Shown piece by piece: positions 24,901 through 34,674 of a stretch of DNA of 64,000 nt. The position numbers and the translations under genes are program-made. Position 1 is the stretch's first letter; the number at the start of each line of letters is the position of its first letter. The notes under the pieces are model-generated. The model was not told the origin of the DNA. It ran no database searches and saw only the letters and a list, made by a program, of their open reading frames with translations. The stretch comes from a bacterium (GTDB taxonomy: Bacteria; Zhuqueibacterota; QNDG01; JAFGCO01). The DNA is taken from NCBI GenBank assembly GCA_016932575.1, contig JAFGCO010000070.1, forward strand, positions 1 through 64,000, in the 5' to 3' direction.

Positions 24901-26391
24901 ATGATAAGAAAATGGTTGGGTAACGGAATTATTCTCAGCCTTTCGTTTATGGTTTTTTTATGTGCAGGCGGCCTGTTTTTCTGTAACCGTGATGCACCTG
25001 TTCATTCCGGATCCAAAATTCGTCAAGCGATACAGGTTTCGAAAAACAACCGGTATTTTCAGCTTGAAGATGGCTCTCCGTTTTTCTGGATGGGAGATAC
25101 GGGGTGGCTTCTTTTTCAGAAACTTGACAGGAACGAGGCTGAGATTTATCTCGAAAACCGGCGCCGTTATGGTTTTAATATCATTCAGGCCATATTGCTT
25201 CATGATTTGTCTGATGTGAATGTTTATGGAGACTCGGCACTTCACAATAAATGTCTGAGTTTTCCCAATGTCACACCCGGTCATGCCTTTGAAAATAAAG
25301 AGGCGTATGATTACTGGGACCATGTGGACACTTTGATCCGGACCGCCTGTGACAAGGGCATCATGATGGCTCTGGTTCCCGTTTGGGGCAGTGTAGTGAA
25401 AACCGGAAAAGTAACAGTGGATGATGTAAAAACCTACGGTCAATGGCTGGCTGAGCGGTACAGTCATTTTCCCAACTTGATCTGGATTAACGGAGGAGAC
25501 GTACGGGGTGATTTATTTCCTGAAATCTGGCAGATGTTGGGCCAAACCTTGCACAGATACGATTCCATGCATCTGATAACCTATCATCCTTTTGGCCGGA
25601 CACAATCTTCGGCCTGGTTTCATCAGACAGAATGGCTCTGTTTCAATATGTTTCAATCAGGACACAAGCGGTATGATCAGCGACGAAAAACGGACGATTC
25701 TTTAACCTGGAAAGGAGAGGATAACTGGAAATATGTACTTGTGGATCATGCCAGAATTCCATTGAAACCCACGCTTGACGGAGAACCCTCTTACGAGAAT
25801 ATACCACAGGGACTGCATGATCCGCGTGAACCTTTATGGAAGGCCAAAGATGTCCGGCGATATGCTTATTGGTCTGTGTTTGCCGGAGCTGCGGGGCATA
25901 CCTATGGTAACAATGCTGTGATGCAGATGCACAGGCCACAGGATGGATACGGAGATTATAATGTTCGTAATTACTGGTATCATGCCTTAGATGATACGGG
26001 TGCTACACAAATGCGGCATCTGAAAAATCTGTTGCTTTCCAGACCCTATTTTGAACGTGTTTATGATCCGACACTGCTGGTTGAGACGCCTGACAGCGGG
26101 TATAATACCGTTCTGGCAACGCGAGGCCTATCATATGCCTTTTTTTATACCTATACAGGAAGCCGGTTTGATGTCCGGCTCGATAAAATCAGTGGTAAAA
26201 AACTCAAAGTCTGGTGGATGAATCCCAGGACCGGGATTGTCACCTATTGCGGTCAGATTAAAAACAAGGGCGTCCGTTCGTTCAATCCGCGGGGGAAAAA
26301 GGCGGAAGGCAATGACTGGGTGCTGATTCTGGATGATGCAGCAGCCGGATTTTCTGTGCCAGGACAGATGACAATACCATCAGCACGTTGA
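24901..26391 (+). CDS. GH140 apiosidase-like glycosidase (DUF4038 family)
   Basis: The family includes the endo-apiosidase that releases side chains from rhamnogalacturonan II. The 496-residue protein has an N-terminal hydrophobic segment (ILSLSFMVFLCAGGLFFC). The TIM-barrel signature is clear: SPFFWMGDTGWLLFQKLDR, IIQAILLHDLSD, the WDHVDTLIRTACDKGIMMALVPVWG stretch, LIWINGGDVRGD with a conserved acid pair and PTLDGEPSYENI. The last ~100 residues (LVETPDSGYNTVLA ... WWMNPRTG) match the C-terminal beta domain usually fused to DUF4038. Presence of this enzyme is the best single sign that RG-II apiose side chains are a target. It ends overlapping the TTG alternative start of the permease gene. 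Confidence 0.85.
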   Translation: MIRKWLGNGIILSLSFMVFLCAGGLFFCNRDAPVHSGSKIRQAIQVSKNNRYFQLEDGSPFFWMGDTGWLLFQKLDRNEAEIYLENRRRYGFNIIQAILLHDLSDVNVYGDSALHNKCLSFPNVTPGHAFENKEAYDYWDHVDTLIRTACDKGIMMALVPVWGSVVKTGKVTVDDVKTYGQWLAERYSHFPNLIWINGGDVRGDLFPEIWQMLGQTLHRYDSMHLITYHPFGRTQSSAWFHQTEWLCFNMFQSGHKRYDQRRKTDDSLTWKGEDNWKYVLVDHARIPLKPTLDGEPSYENIPQGLHDPREPLWKAKDVRRYAYWSVFAGAAGHTYGNNAVMQMHRPQDGYGDYNVRNYWYHALDDTGATQMRHLKNLLLSRPYFERVYDPTLLVETPDSGYNTVLATRGLSYAFFYTYTGSRFDVRLDKISGKKLKVWWMNPRTGIVTYCGQIKNKGVRSFNPRGKKAEGNDWVLILDDAAAGFSVPGQMTIPSAR

Positions 26392-26396
26392 ATATT

Positions 26397-27314
26397 ATGA
26401 CGGACGGGTCATTTTTCGCCATGACAGATCTTTATTATCGGGTTCTCGATTTATTTCGACATACTTATACTGCCCGTATCGTTTCAAGTTTTTTCGAATT
26501 GCTATTGATGGTGGCGCCTTATTTCTGCCTGAGTGTCATCATCAATGTGTGCCTTCGCCGATGGATTTGCAGGAAAAGGCCCTTTCCTCAATACCAAAGC
26601 AGGATTATTTCCATTATTATTGCTGCGGTTGCAGGTTTGGTATCTCCGTTTCCGACCTATATCGCAGTTCCTATGGGTGTCTCGCTTCTGTCACTGGGAA
26701 TCCCTTTTGGGGCCGTGGTCGCGTTCATGATTTCCTCTCCCCTGATGAATCCAGGCATATTTCTTTTAACCCTTTCTCAGCTTGGATGGGAGATTGCTCT
26801 CGCCCGTATTCTGGCTGCCTTTTTCCTTGCTCTGATTGCAGGAATTATTTCTGAAAGGCTCGGGAGCCGCATTGATATTCATAGTAAGGATAAGGATAAG
26901 CGGATGACACCGCAATGTGGACAGTTATACCTTGATATTAGAAATAACTTTTTGTTTTTAGGTAAATATTTCCTGCTGGCGATTTTTCTGAGCGCTCTGG
27001 TTAAAGCCCTGGTGCCTCCTGAACTGATCAGCCGTCTGCTCGGGGGAAGGGGAAGTATGAGTCTTGTGGCAGCTATTGCACTCGGAGTGCCGTTTTACAG
27101 CTGCGGCGGGGCGGCCATTCCGCTTGTTCAGGTGCTCAGTGAGATGGGAATGAATCGTGGTGCGATTCTTGCATTTTTTATTGCGGGACCCTCTACAAAG
27201 CTGGAGACCGTGGTGGTGTATCGTTCTGTAGCGGGAATCCGGTTTTTGTGGTTTTATTTGCTGTACACATTAACAGGCGCAATGATCAGCGGCCTGATAT
27301 TTTTGGCCTTGTGA
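26397..27314 (+). CDS. Inner-membrane permease, ArsP/DUF318 (UPF0718) family
   Basis: About 305 residues with eight or more hydrophobic helices in two inverted halves. The first half holds FPTYIAVPMGVSLLSLGIP and MISSPLMNPG; the second holds VPFYSCGGAAIPLVQ and AFFIAGPSTKLETVVVYRS. These match the predicted permease family that includes organoarsenical and metal efflux proteins. The family's usual CSCG is YSCGG here. ATG 26397 is preferred; TTG 26388 (overlapping the previous stop) and ATG 26421 are alternatives, and none has a good Shine-Dalgarno. Its role in a polysaccharide locus is unexplained: sugar, sugar-acid or metal export are all possible. It is co-directional and close to its neighbours. 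Confidence 0.75.
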   Translation: MTDGSFFAMTDLYYRVLDLFRHTYTARIVSSFFELLLMVAPYFCLSVIINVCLRRWICRKRPFPQYQSRIISIIIAAVAGLVSPFPTYIAVPMGVSLLSLGIPFGAVVAFMISSPLMNPGIFLLTLSQLGWEIALARILAAFFLALIAGIISERLGSRIDIHSKDKDKRMTPQCGQLYLDIRNNFLFLGKYFLLAIFLSALVKALVPPELISRLLGGRGSMSLVAAIALGVPFYSCGGAAIPLVQVLSEMGMNRGAILAFFIAGPSTKLETVVVYRSVAGIRFLWFYLLYTLTGAMISGLIFLAL

Positions 27315-27384
27315 AAATAATAAATAACCTGTTTACAAAACAAATCATTGTTATTGAAAGCGACTTGTTCATTTAAGGAAAAAA

Positions 27385-27429
27385 ATGAGCAATAAAATTG
27401 AGATTGACAACAGGAGCGATTATGCTTAG
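27385..27429 (+). CDS. Possible 14-residue upstream ORF overlapping the DUF362 gene
   Basis: AAGGA with a 5-base spacer precedes an ATG that reads MSNKIEIDNRSDYA and stops at 27429, eight bases inside the following gene in another frame. The spacing and Shine-Dalgarno are as good as those of real genes here, so a coupling or leader peptide is plausible. It is too short to judge by coding content. Confidence 0.3.
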   Translation: MSNKIEIDNRSDYA

Positions 27430-29485
27430 GAAAAAGGTGAACCGCATACTGATTGCAGGGATCATTCTGACAGGCTGGTTCTACTGGGATCTGTCTCAGG
27501 CCGGAAAAAAGGATTGGGGCCTTTATCGGTCTTATAAAATGCTTTCTGAGTTTGATACGGTTACATCGGCAACCACCAAGGTGGCGATTGTCCGATCCGA
27601 TGATCCTGAACTTTCGAGACCGGTTTCAGTGGATTATGAATCAATTGATTATGAACAGATTGAAGCGATGGTTCGGCGCGCCATTGATCTGGCCGGCGGA
27701 TTTGAATGGGTGATCAAACCGGGTGACAAGGTATTGCTGAAACCCAATATTGTCGATCCGGAGCCCTCGGGATGCGGGGAGATTACTGATGTTCGTGTGG
27801 TTAAAGCCCTGATTAAAATCGTCGATGAGATCAGTCCGGGCAAAATGGAAATTATCGTGGGAGAAGGATCCCCCCGCCCTATGGATTATGAAATGAAGTA
27901 TCAATCCAAATTTTCAAGACCATGCTGGGAGACACTCTGGGATGTATCCGGGTATCAGGATTTATTAACCGATCCTTATCTTGAAGGAATCCAATTGCGT
28001 TTATCCAACCTCAATGGCTCTCCGGCAGAAAATCCGTGGCAGGATCTGGTTGAGGTTGAAGTGCCCGGAGGCGGCAGGGCCCGTCCTCAGGGCGGTAAGT
28101 ATTATATTCATAAAGATGTACTGAATGCCGATGTGTTTATTACTGTGCCGGTGATGAAAATTCATGATCCCGGTATTACGGTGGCGCTGAAAAATCAAAT
28201 TGGTCTGGCACCATCCACCATGTACGGATTTTCGAAGACTGCAGGCGTGCCTCAGGACAATTACTGCCACAAACTCATCCATACCAGCGAGGCGCCCTAT
28301 TACTGGACTGATAAGGAGATTGTGGATTTATGTCATCTGGCCCAGATCCGCTTTGCTGTCGTGGATGCCATCGCCTGTCTGGAGCAGCAGAAAACCGCGA
28401 TATGGAGCGGTAGCACCATACGGAATCTTGTGCGTATGAATACCATTGTAGCCGGCGCGGATCCGGTCGCTGTGGACCATGTCTGCACCCGGCTTATGGG
28501 CATGAATCCGGATGATATCGAGCATATCACTCTGGCTGAACGGGTAGGCCTGGGGACCAATAATCCGGAAAACATTCATGTTGTGGGTGCCGACATCGAA
28601 TCCACCATGATAAAATTTATTAAAAATTCGGCGAGCACTGCGGAATTCGGACAAAGCAACCGGATCTGGCTCTTGAGTGAACCGTTTTCCATTGAAGGAA
28701 TTGGGAATCCCATCCAGCATCCGTTTATCTTAACCGAGGCAGACCTGTCGCCCGATGCGGGTAAAAACAACTGGAGCGATCCGGTGTATTTCATCAATGA
28801 CCGGATCGATCTCAGGGATTATTATAACAATCCCGGTCAGGTAGTGAGCTATGCGTTCAGTTATTTTCATGCACCTGCTGATCAGGAAGCCGAGCTCTGG
28901 ATCGGATCTGATGAGGCACTGAAAATTTACATCAACGGTGAAGTTGCCTATGAATATGAAGGCACCCGGACCATGACCAGCATGCAGTTTGTCAACGAGA
29001 AGGTCAAAATCCCTATTAAAGCCGGAATCAACCGGCTGCTGGTGAAATCGCTTCAAAAATACGGACGATATGATTTTTGCCTGAATATCTGTGAGCCAGA
29101 GGCAGATATCCGGTTGGATGGAAACCGAGTATGGGGATTGAAGTTCGGAACCTCTGCTGAAGAACTAACATTCGTCAGTACACCTTTGGCCCACGGTCCT
29201 GTGGTTGAATCATTCCGCCTTCATCAGAACTATCCGAATCCGTTTAACGGAAGTACAACGGTTTCGTTTGGGCTTTCTCATGCCGGGCAGCTTTCCCTGA
29301 AAATCCATGACATGCGCGGCAGGTCCGTCAATGTACTGGCAAACGGTACATTTTCATCTGGTGAACATACGTTGTTATGGGACGGTTGTGATGACGCGGG
29401 TTCGCCGGTTTCCAGCGGTGTCTATTTCAGCGTGCTGCAGGTTGAGGAGCGGACCGTGCAGAATAAAATGATTCTTTTAAAATAA
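27422..29485 (+). CDS. Secreted DUF362 protein with beta-sandwich and T9SS sorting domain
   Basis: ATG 27422 is chosen for its AGGAG 5 bases upstream, giving 687 residues; an upstream TTG at 27398 lacks support. A signal peptide or anchor is present (ILIAGIILTGWFYWDLSQA). Residues ~50-395 are DUF362: KVAIVRSDD, PGDKVLLKPNIV, VGEGSPRPM, DVFITVPVMKIHDPGITVALKNQ, IVAGADPVAVDHV. No iron-sulfur cysteine cluster follows, unlike many DUF362 proteins. Residues ~425-560 form a PA14/CBM-like beta sandwich (AELWIGSDEALKIYINGE). The tail from ~602 is a sorting domain (NYPNPFNGSTTVSF). A T9SS-exported DUF362 in a pectin locus has no established role. Confidence 0.8.
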   Translation: MLRKKVNRILIAGIILTGWFYWDLSQAGKKDWGLYRSYKMLSEFDTVTSATTKVAIVRSDDPELSRPVSVDYESIDYEQIEAMVRRAIDLAGGFEWVIKPGDKVLLKPNIVDPEPSGCGEITDVRVVKALIKIVDEISPGKMEIIVGEGSPRPMDYEMKYQSKFSRPCWETLWDVSGYQDLLTDPYLEGIQLRLSNLNGSPAENPWQDLVEVEVPGGGRARPQGGKYYIHKDVLNADVFITVPVMKIHDPGITVALKNQIGLAPSTMYGFSKTAGVPQDNYCHKLIHTSEAPYYWTDKEIVDLCHLAQIRFAVVDAIACLEQQKTAIWSGSTIRNLVRMNTIVAGADPVAVDHVCTRLMGMNPDDIEHITLAERVGLGTNNPENIHVVGADIESTMIKFIKNSASTAEFGQSNRIWLLSEPFSIEGIGNPIQHPFILTEADLSPDAGKNNWSDPVYFINDRIDLRDYYNNPGQVVSYAFSYFHAPADQEAELWIGSDEALKIYINGEVAYEYEGTRTMTSMQFVNEKVKIPIKAGINRLLVKSLQKYGRYDFCLNICEPEADIRLDGNRVWGLKFGTSAEELTFVSTPLAHGPVVESFRLHQNYPNPFNGSTTVSFGLSHAGQLSLKIHDMRGRSVNVLANGTFSSGEHTLLWDGCDDAGSPVSSGVYFSVLQVEERTVQNKMILLK

Positions 29486-29622
29486 TCCGGTGTTATATAT
29501 TGATGTGTTTATTTTCTTTCATTAAAGTCGGATTCCCTGGTTATGAATCCTCTTCAAAATATCAATAAAACGTGAAAATCCGATATAGATCACACATGCG
29601 TTTTGGACGGAGGGAAATCTTT

Positions 29623-32502
29623 GTGAAACCTTTCAGTGTAGCCATGTGCATACTGACGGCCGGCTTCAGGTTAATGCCCGCTCAGGTCACGCCGGCCTTT
29701 GTCCTGTATTCCCCTGAAGAAAAACCGGTTATCACCATAGACAGCTCTGAAGCAGCGCTGATCGGAATATCCGCGCGGCTGCTGGCAAAAGACATAGAAT
29801 GTGTCACCGGTTTTCTGCCTGATGTTCAATCCACGCAATCTGAACCGGCCGCAACAGGGCCCGTGATTATTATTGGCACCCTGAAGAGCAAAGCCATTCG
29901 GGGAATGACAGAGAATCAGAGGGCCATGCTTTGTAATCAATGGGAAGTGTATGGTTTTTTCTTTCTGCAAAATCTGTCCGGCCGCTATAATACACTGATT
30001 ATTTGCGGAAGCGATGCCAGAGGCGCGGCATATGGTGTATTTAGCCTCTGCGAAAAGATCGGCGTGTCTCCGTGGATGTGGTGGGCGGACGTGCAACCCG
30101 AATCCCGGGATACATTGGCCTTGCCGGCCAGAAATTTTACTTCAAGACGGCCTTCCGTGAAATACCGGGGTATTTTTCTCAACGATGAAGACTGGGGATT
30201 GCAGCCCTGGGCTGCGAGGACATTTGAACCGGAGACAGGAGATATCGGTCCAAAAACCTATGCTAAAATTTTTGAACTTTTGTTGCGGTTAAAAGCCAAT
30301 TTTATCTGGCCGGCGATGCATTCATGTACACGGGCATTTTCCCATTATCCTGAAAACTGGGAAATGGCAAAGGAGTATCAGATCGTTATTGGCAGCAGCC
30401 ATGCGGAACCCATGTTGAGAAACAATGTGGATGAGTGGAATTCAAAAGGACACGGGGAATTTAATTATCAAACCAATCATGAGGGGGTATATAGTTACTG
30501 GGAAGACCGTGTCAGGGAGTGCAGGGACCAGGAGGCGGTGTATACGGTGGGTATGCGCGGAATTCATGACAGCGGCATGGAGGGATTTGATCATGTGGAT
30601 TCAAGGGTTGAAGCATTGCATCAAATCATTATGGATCAAAGACGCATCCTGTCCGAGAATATCGATCCGGATATAACGGCCATTCCCCAGGCATTTACCC
30701 CCTATAAAGAAGTGCTGGACATTTATGATCACGGCCTTGAAGTTCCAGAAGACATCACCATTGTCTGGACGGATGATAACTACGGCTATATCCGCCGTCT
30801 GAACCGGCCTGAAGAAATGCAGCGGCCCGGAGGATCAGGTGTTTACTATCATCTTTCCTACTGGGGCAGACCCCATGATTATCTCTGGCTGAGCAGCACA
30901 CATCCGGTTTTAGTCTGGGAGGAAATGTATAAAGCCTTTCTGTTTAACGCCAGAAAAATATGGGTTGCCAATGTGGGTGATATCAAACCTGCAGAATACA
31001 ATATACAGCTGTTTCTGGATATGGCGTATGATATAAAGGCGTTTACCCATCCCCGGGATATATGGGATCATCATAAAAAATGGGCAGAGACCATAGCTCC
31101 CGGATGGGGCGATGAAATCACGAAGATTTTTCATGACTACTATCATCTCTGTTTTGAGAGAAGACCGGAATTTATGGGATGGAATCAGGTGGAGTATAAA
31201 ACCGTCATCTCTCGATCAGAGTATGAACATTGGTTTTATGGTGATGAAGCACAAAAGAGACTGGATGCTTTTCAGTCCCTGCTAATTCGTGTGAATTTAA
31301 TGAAACGTCGGATTCCACAGGAAAGGCGGGATGCCTTTTTTGAACTGGTCGAATATCCGGTGAAATGTGCTGCCTGGATGAACATCAAATTTCTGTGTCT
31401 TGAAAAAGCCTATCTTTATGCCAGGCAGGGCCGAGCTTCAGCCAGTGAGATGGCAGTCAAAGCCAGGGCCGCCTATGACAGTATCTTTTATTATACCCAT
31501 TATTATAATCATGATTTGGCAAAGGGGAAGTGGAAAGGTATGATGTCGATGCAACCGAGAAATCTGCCGGTTTTTGAAATGCCGTTGCTGCCCTCCTGGG
31601 AAATACCCGATAAAAAAGATTTTGCTATCTGCCATGAGGGATTTACCAATGAGGCTTACCTGAATAATAAGGACTGGCCGCTTCCTGATTTTACTTACGG
31701 GCTGAATGACAGTGCCTTTATCGATGTCTATCTCAAGGGAAAACGTACTGTCGAATGGACCGCTGCTGTTTCAAAGCCATGGATCCGGCTTTCCATGCGG
31801 AACGGGAAACTTGAGAATACAATGGGGCGACGTGAAGTGCGTCTTTGGGTCACAATTGACTGGAAGCATGTGCCGGATACTCCAATCAATCAGGGTGTGG
31901 TCACGATTTCGGAGTATAATAAAATTTATCATGTATTGGTATCTGCTCACCGTATTCCGGAATATGGGATTCCATTGAAAATGCAATATTATGAGTTAAA
32001 CGATGTGGTTTCCATATGGGCTGAGCATTGTCAGCGTCTGAGTCCCGAGGGCTGGTTGATTCTCCCGGGATTGGGTTACACCGGAAATGTACTGGCTGTG
32101 GACAATCAAATGATTGATGAGGCGCAGAAATTAATTGCTCCTTTGGTTGCTGAATACGATTTTTTTTCAAAAAACAGCGGAAAATGCTGTGTTCGGATCC
32201 ATTGTCTCCCTGTTCACCCGCTGAATTCCATTCATGAGCTGAGACTGTCTGTCCGAATAGATACTCTTGATAAAACCATGCTTAATTATAAAACCATTGG
32301 GCGCAGTGAACAATGGAAAAAAAATGTGTTGAGCAACGATTATCCGTTAACGGCCGATTTTATTTTGCCGGCATCCGGACATCACACCCTCAGGATTCGG
32401 GCCCTGGATCCCTGTATTTTAATTGACAGGATTGAAATTGATTTCGGAAAAGTAAAAAAAAGCTACCTCGCAATTCCGGAAACAGGTTATGGTCTTCAAT
32501 AA
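29623..32502 (+). CDS. GH115 alpha-glucuronidase family protein
   Basis: GH115 enzymes remove (4-O-methyl-)glucuronic acid from xylan or related glycans. GTG 29623 is chosen because GGAGGG lies 8 bases upstream and a signal peptide follows (FSVAMCILTAGFRLMPAQ); an upstream GTG at 29572 and ATG 29596 lack a ribosome site. The ~959-residue protein shows family motifs: SDARGAAYGVFSLCEKIGVSPW, YRGIFLNDEDWGLQPWA, LLLRLKANFIWPAMHSC, GSSHAEPMLRNN, a WTDDNYGYIRRL stretch and WVANVGDIKPAEYNIQLFLD. A C-terminal beta-rich domain covers roughly residues 680-959. In a pectin locus the substrate may be glucuronic acid on arabinogalactan or RG-II side chains rather than xylan. Confidence 0.88.
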   Translation: MKPFSVAMCILTAGFRLMPAQVTPAFVLYSPEEKPVITIDSSEAALIGISARLLAKDIECVTGFLPDVQSTQSEPAATGPVIIIGTLKSKAIRGMTENQRAMLCNQWEVYGFFFLQNLSGRYNTLIICGSDARGAAYGVFSLCEKIGVSPWMWWADVQPESRDTLALPARNFTSRRPSVKYRGIFLNDEDWGLQPWAARTFEPETGDIGPKTYAKIFELLLRLKANFIWPAMHSCTRAFSHYPENWEMAKEYQIVIGSSHAEPMLRNNVDEWNSKGHGEFNYQTNHEGVYSYWEDRVRECRDQEAVYTVGMRGIHDSGMEGFDHVDSRVEALHQIIMDQRRILSENIDPDITAIPQAFTPYKEVLDIYDHGLEVPEDITIVWTDDNYGYIRRLNRPEEMQRPGGSGVYYHLSYWGRPHDYLWLSSTHPVLVWEEMYKAFLFNARKIWVANVGDIKPAEYNIQLFLDMAYDIKAFTHPRDIWDHHKKWAETIAPGWGDEITKIFHDYYHLCFERRPEFMGWNQVEYKTVISRSEYEHWFYGDEAQKRLDAFQSLLIRVNLMKRRIPQERRDAFFELVEYPVKCAAWMNIKFLCLEKAYLYARQGRASASEMAVKARAAYDSIFYYTHYYNHDLAKGKWKGMMSMQPRNLPVFEMPLLPSWEIPDKKDFAICHEGFTNEAYLNNKDWPLPDFTYGLNDSAFIDVYLKGKRTVEWTAAVSKPWIRLSMRNGKLENTMGRREVRLWVTIDWKHVPDTPINQGVVTISEYNKIYHVLVSAHRIPEYGIPLKMQYYELNDVVSIWAEHCQRLSPEGWLILPGLGYTGNVLAVDNQMIDEAQKLIAPLVAEYDFFSKNSGKCCVRIHCLPVHPLNSIHELRLSVRIDTLDKTMLNYKTIGRSEQWKKNVLSNDYPLTADFILPASGHHTLRIRALDPCILIDRIEIDFGKVKKSYLAIPETGYGLQ

Positions 32503-32613
32503 AGCATGGTAAAAAAGTATAAATAATGTTGCAGATTATCCATTGATTTAGTATTAAATAGGTTTTGATTTTTATCAAAGTATCCTGTTCATTTGATTCA
32601 TGAGGGGATTATT

Positions 32614-34593
32614 ATGAATAAATTGAAATGCGAACGCGGATGCGTGGTGTATCCGGGGATTTTATTATTACTTATTTTATCATGCCGTCCCGAGGAAGCC
32701 ATCGATCCAGAGGCTGACTATCCGATTCAGCCTGTCTCATTTACACAGGTACAATTAACAGATCATTTCTGGCAGAAGCGTATTAAAACCAATCGTGAAA
32801 TTACCATTCCCTTTGGATTCAATAAGTGTGAAGAAGAAGGACGAATCCGGAACTTTGCCAAAGCCGCCGGTCTCATGGAGGGAGATTATGAAGGTAAAAT
32901 GCCTTTTGATGATACAGATGTTTATAAAATTATAGAAGGCGCATCCTATGCTTTAAATACCCATCCGGATCAGGAGCTGGAAGCTTATATTGATTCTATT
33001 ATTGAAAAAATTGCCGCTGCTCAGGAGGATGACGGTTATTTGTGCACCTGGAAGATCCTGAATCCGGATGCCGCGCCAGCACCCTGGGTTAATCCCGGAC
33101 CCCGGTGGCATCATCTGGGTGCCAGCCATGAACTTTATAATGCCGGGCATTTATATGAAGCGGCCTATGCTCATGTACAGGCTACCGGAAAACATTCCCT
33201 GCTGGATGTCACATTGAAAAACGCGAATTTGATTGCACAGACATTCGGACCCGGTAAAATTATGATTCCTCCGGGCCATCAGATTATTGAGACTGGTCTT
33301 GTGAAACTCTACCGGATGACCGCGGACCGGACCTACCTTGATCTGGCCAGATTTTTTCTGGATCAGCGGGGAAATGCCGCCGGCCACACACTCTATGGCC
33401 CTTACAGCCAGGATCATCTGCCGGTCACAGAGCAAAAAGAAGCGGTAGGACACGCGGTCAGGGCGGTCTATATGTATGCGGGCATGGCTGATATCGCGGC
33501 AATGATGCAGGACTCGGCTTATCTTAAAGCCGTAGACCGTTTATGGGAAAACGTGGTCAATAAAAAACTTTATATTACAGGCGGAATCGGCGCCAGACAT
33601 AAGGGTGAATCCTTTGGCAGCAATTACGAACTGCCGAATTTGACATCATACAATGAAACCTGTGCTGCCATCGGAAATATTTACTGGAACCACCGGATGT
33701 TTTTATTACACGGCGATGCGAAGTATATCGACGTTCTGGAGCGGACCCTTTATAATGGCATGATTTCCGGCGTCAGCATGAGCGGCGATCTGTTTTTTTA
33801 TCCCAACTGTCTGGAATCTGACGGAAAATATCTCTTCAATCACGGTCGGGCCACCCGGCAGCCCTGGTTTGACTGCTCCTGCTGTCCCACCAATGTGACG
33901 CGGTTTATACCGTCGGTTCCCGGATATTTATATGCACACTGCGGTGACACCTTATATGTGAATTTATTTGTATCCAGTAATGCGCACATTGAAATGGATG
34001 CAGCAAGCCTGGACATGACACAGAAGACCCAATATCCGTGGGATGGAAAAGTCATATTGACAGTGACTCCCCGGAAACAGAAGAAATTTACAGTCAAAAT
34101 CCGGATTCCCGGATGGGCGGCCGGCCGGCCGCTTCCCGGAGACCTTTATCATTATGCGAATGTGTCAAGCGAAACCACCAGTTTAAAGGTGAATGGCGAG
34201 CCGATTCCAATTCTCATCAACAGAGGATTCGCGGCAGTCGAACGGGAATGGAAAAAGGGAGATGTGATTGAGCTTGAATTCCCCATGCCGGTTCGGCGTG
34301 TGATTGCTCATGAAAAGGTGAAAACCAATCGAAATAAAGTGGCACTGGTCAGAGGTCCCCTTGTCTATTGCGCCGAATGGCCGGATCATGAAGGCCATGT
34401 GCTTAACTTGGCGATTCCTGATTCATCCGTGCTTCAGGTGGAACATCGGCCCGATTTTTTGGGGGGAATCGATGTCATTCGTGGCCGGATTGACGATCGG
34501 TTCGGTAAAGAGACAACATTGTCGGCCATTCCCTATTATGCCTGGTCTCATCGGGGGCCGGGGGAGATGGAGGTCTGGATAAACAGACAATAA
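32614..34593 (+). CDS. GH127-family beta-L-arabinofuranosidase-like lipoprotein (DUF1680)
   Basis: ATG 32614 follows GAGGGG. The 659-residue product has a signal with lipobox LILSC, predicting a lipid-anchored periplasmic or surface enzyme. GH127 motifs are complete: TDHFWQKRIKTNRE, AAAQEDDGYLCTW, RWHHLGASHELYNAGH, GHAVRAVYMYAGMAD, YITGGIGARHKGESFG, YNETCAAIGNIYW (Glu348, Cys350) and WFDCSCCPTNVTRF (Cys423/Cys424). In characterised members a Glu and three Cys bind zinc and one Cys is the nucleophile, so the active site looks intact. The likely role is removal of beta-L-arabinofuranose or related sugars from pectic side chains. Confidence 0.88.
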   Translation: MNKLKCERGCVVYPGILLLLILSCRPEEAIDPEADYPIQPVSFTQVQLTDHFWQKRIKTNREITIPFGFNKCEEEGRIRNFAKAAGLMEGDYEGKMPFDDTDVYKIIEGASYALNTHPDQELEAYIDSIIEKIAAAQEDDGYLCTWKILNPDAAPAPWVNPGPRWHHLGASHELYNAGHLYEAAYAHVQATGKHSLLDVTLKNANLIAQTFGPGKIMIPPGHQIIETGLVKLYRMTADRTYLDLARFFLDQRGNAAGHTLYGPYSQDHLPVTEQKEAVGHAVRAVYMYAGMADIAAMMQDSAYLKAVDRLWENVVNKKLYITGGIGARHKGESFGSNYELPNLTSYNETCAAIGNIYWNHRMFLLHGDAKYIDVLERTLYNGMISGVSMSGDLFFYPNCLESDGKYLFNHGRATRQPWFDCSCCPTNVTRFIPSVPGYLYAHCGDTLYVNLFVSSNAHIEMDAASLDMTQKTQYPWDGKVILTVTPRKQKKFTVKIRIPGWAAGRPLPGDLYHYANVSSETTSLKVNGEPIPILINRGFAAVEREWKKGDVIELEFPMPVRRVIAHEKVKTNRNKVALVRGPLVYCAEWPDHEGHVLNLAIPDSSVLQVEHRPDFLGGIDVIRGRIDDRFGKETTLSAIPYYAWSHRGPGEMEVWINRQ

Positions 34594-34674
34594 AAATCGA
34601 ATGCTCAGCAGAAGTTATGCGCACCGAATGAAACGGGAGGATATCGTACTTCAATCACGAAAGGCAGGAATCAA

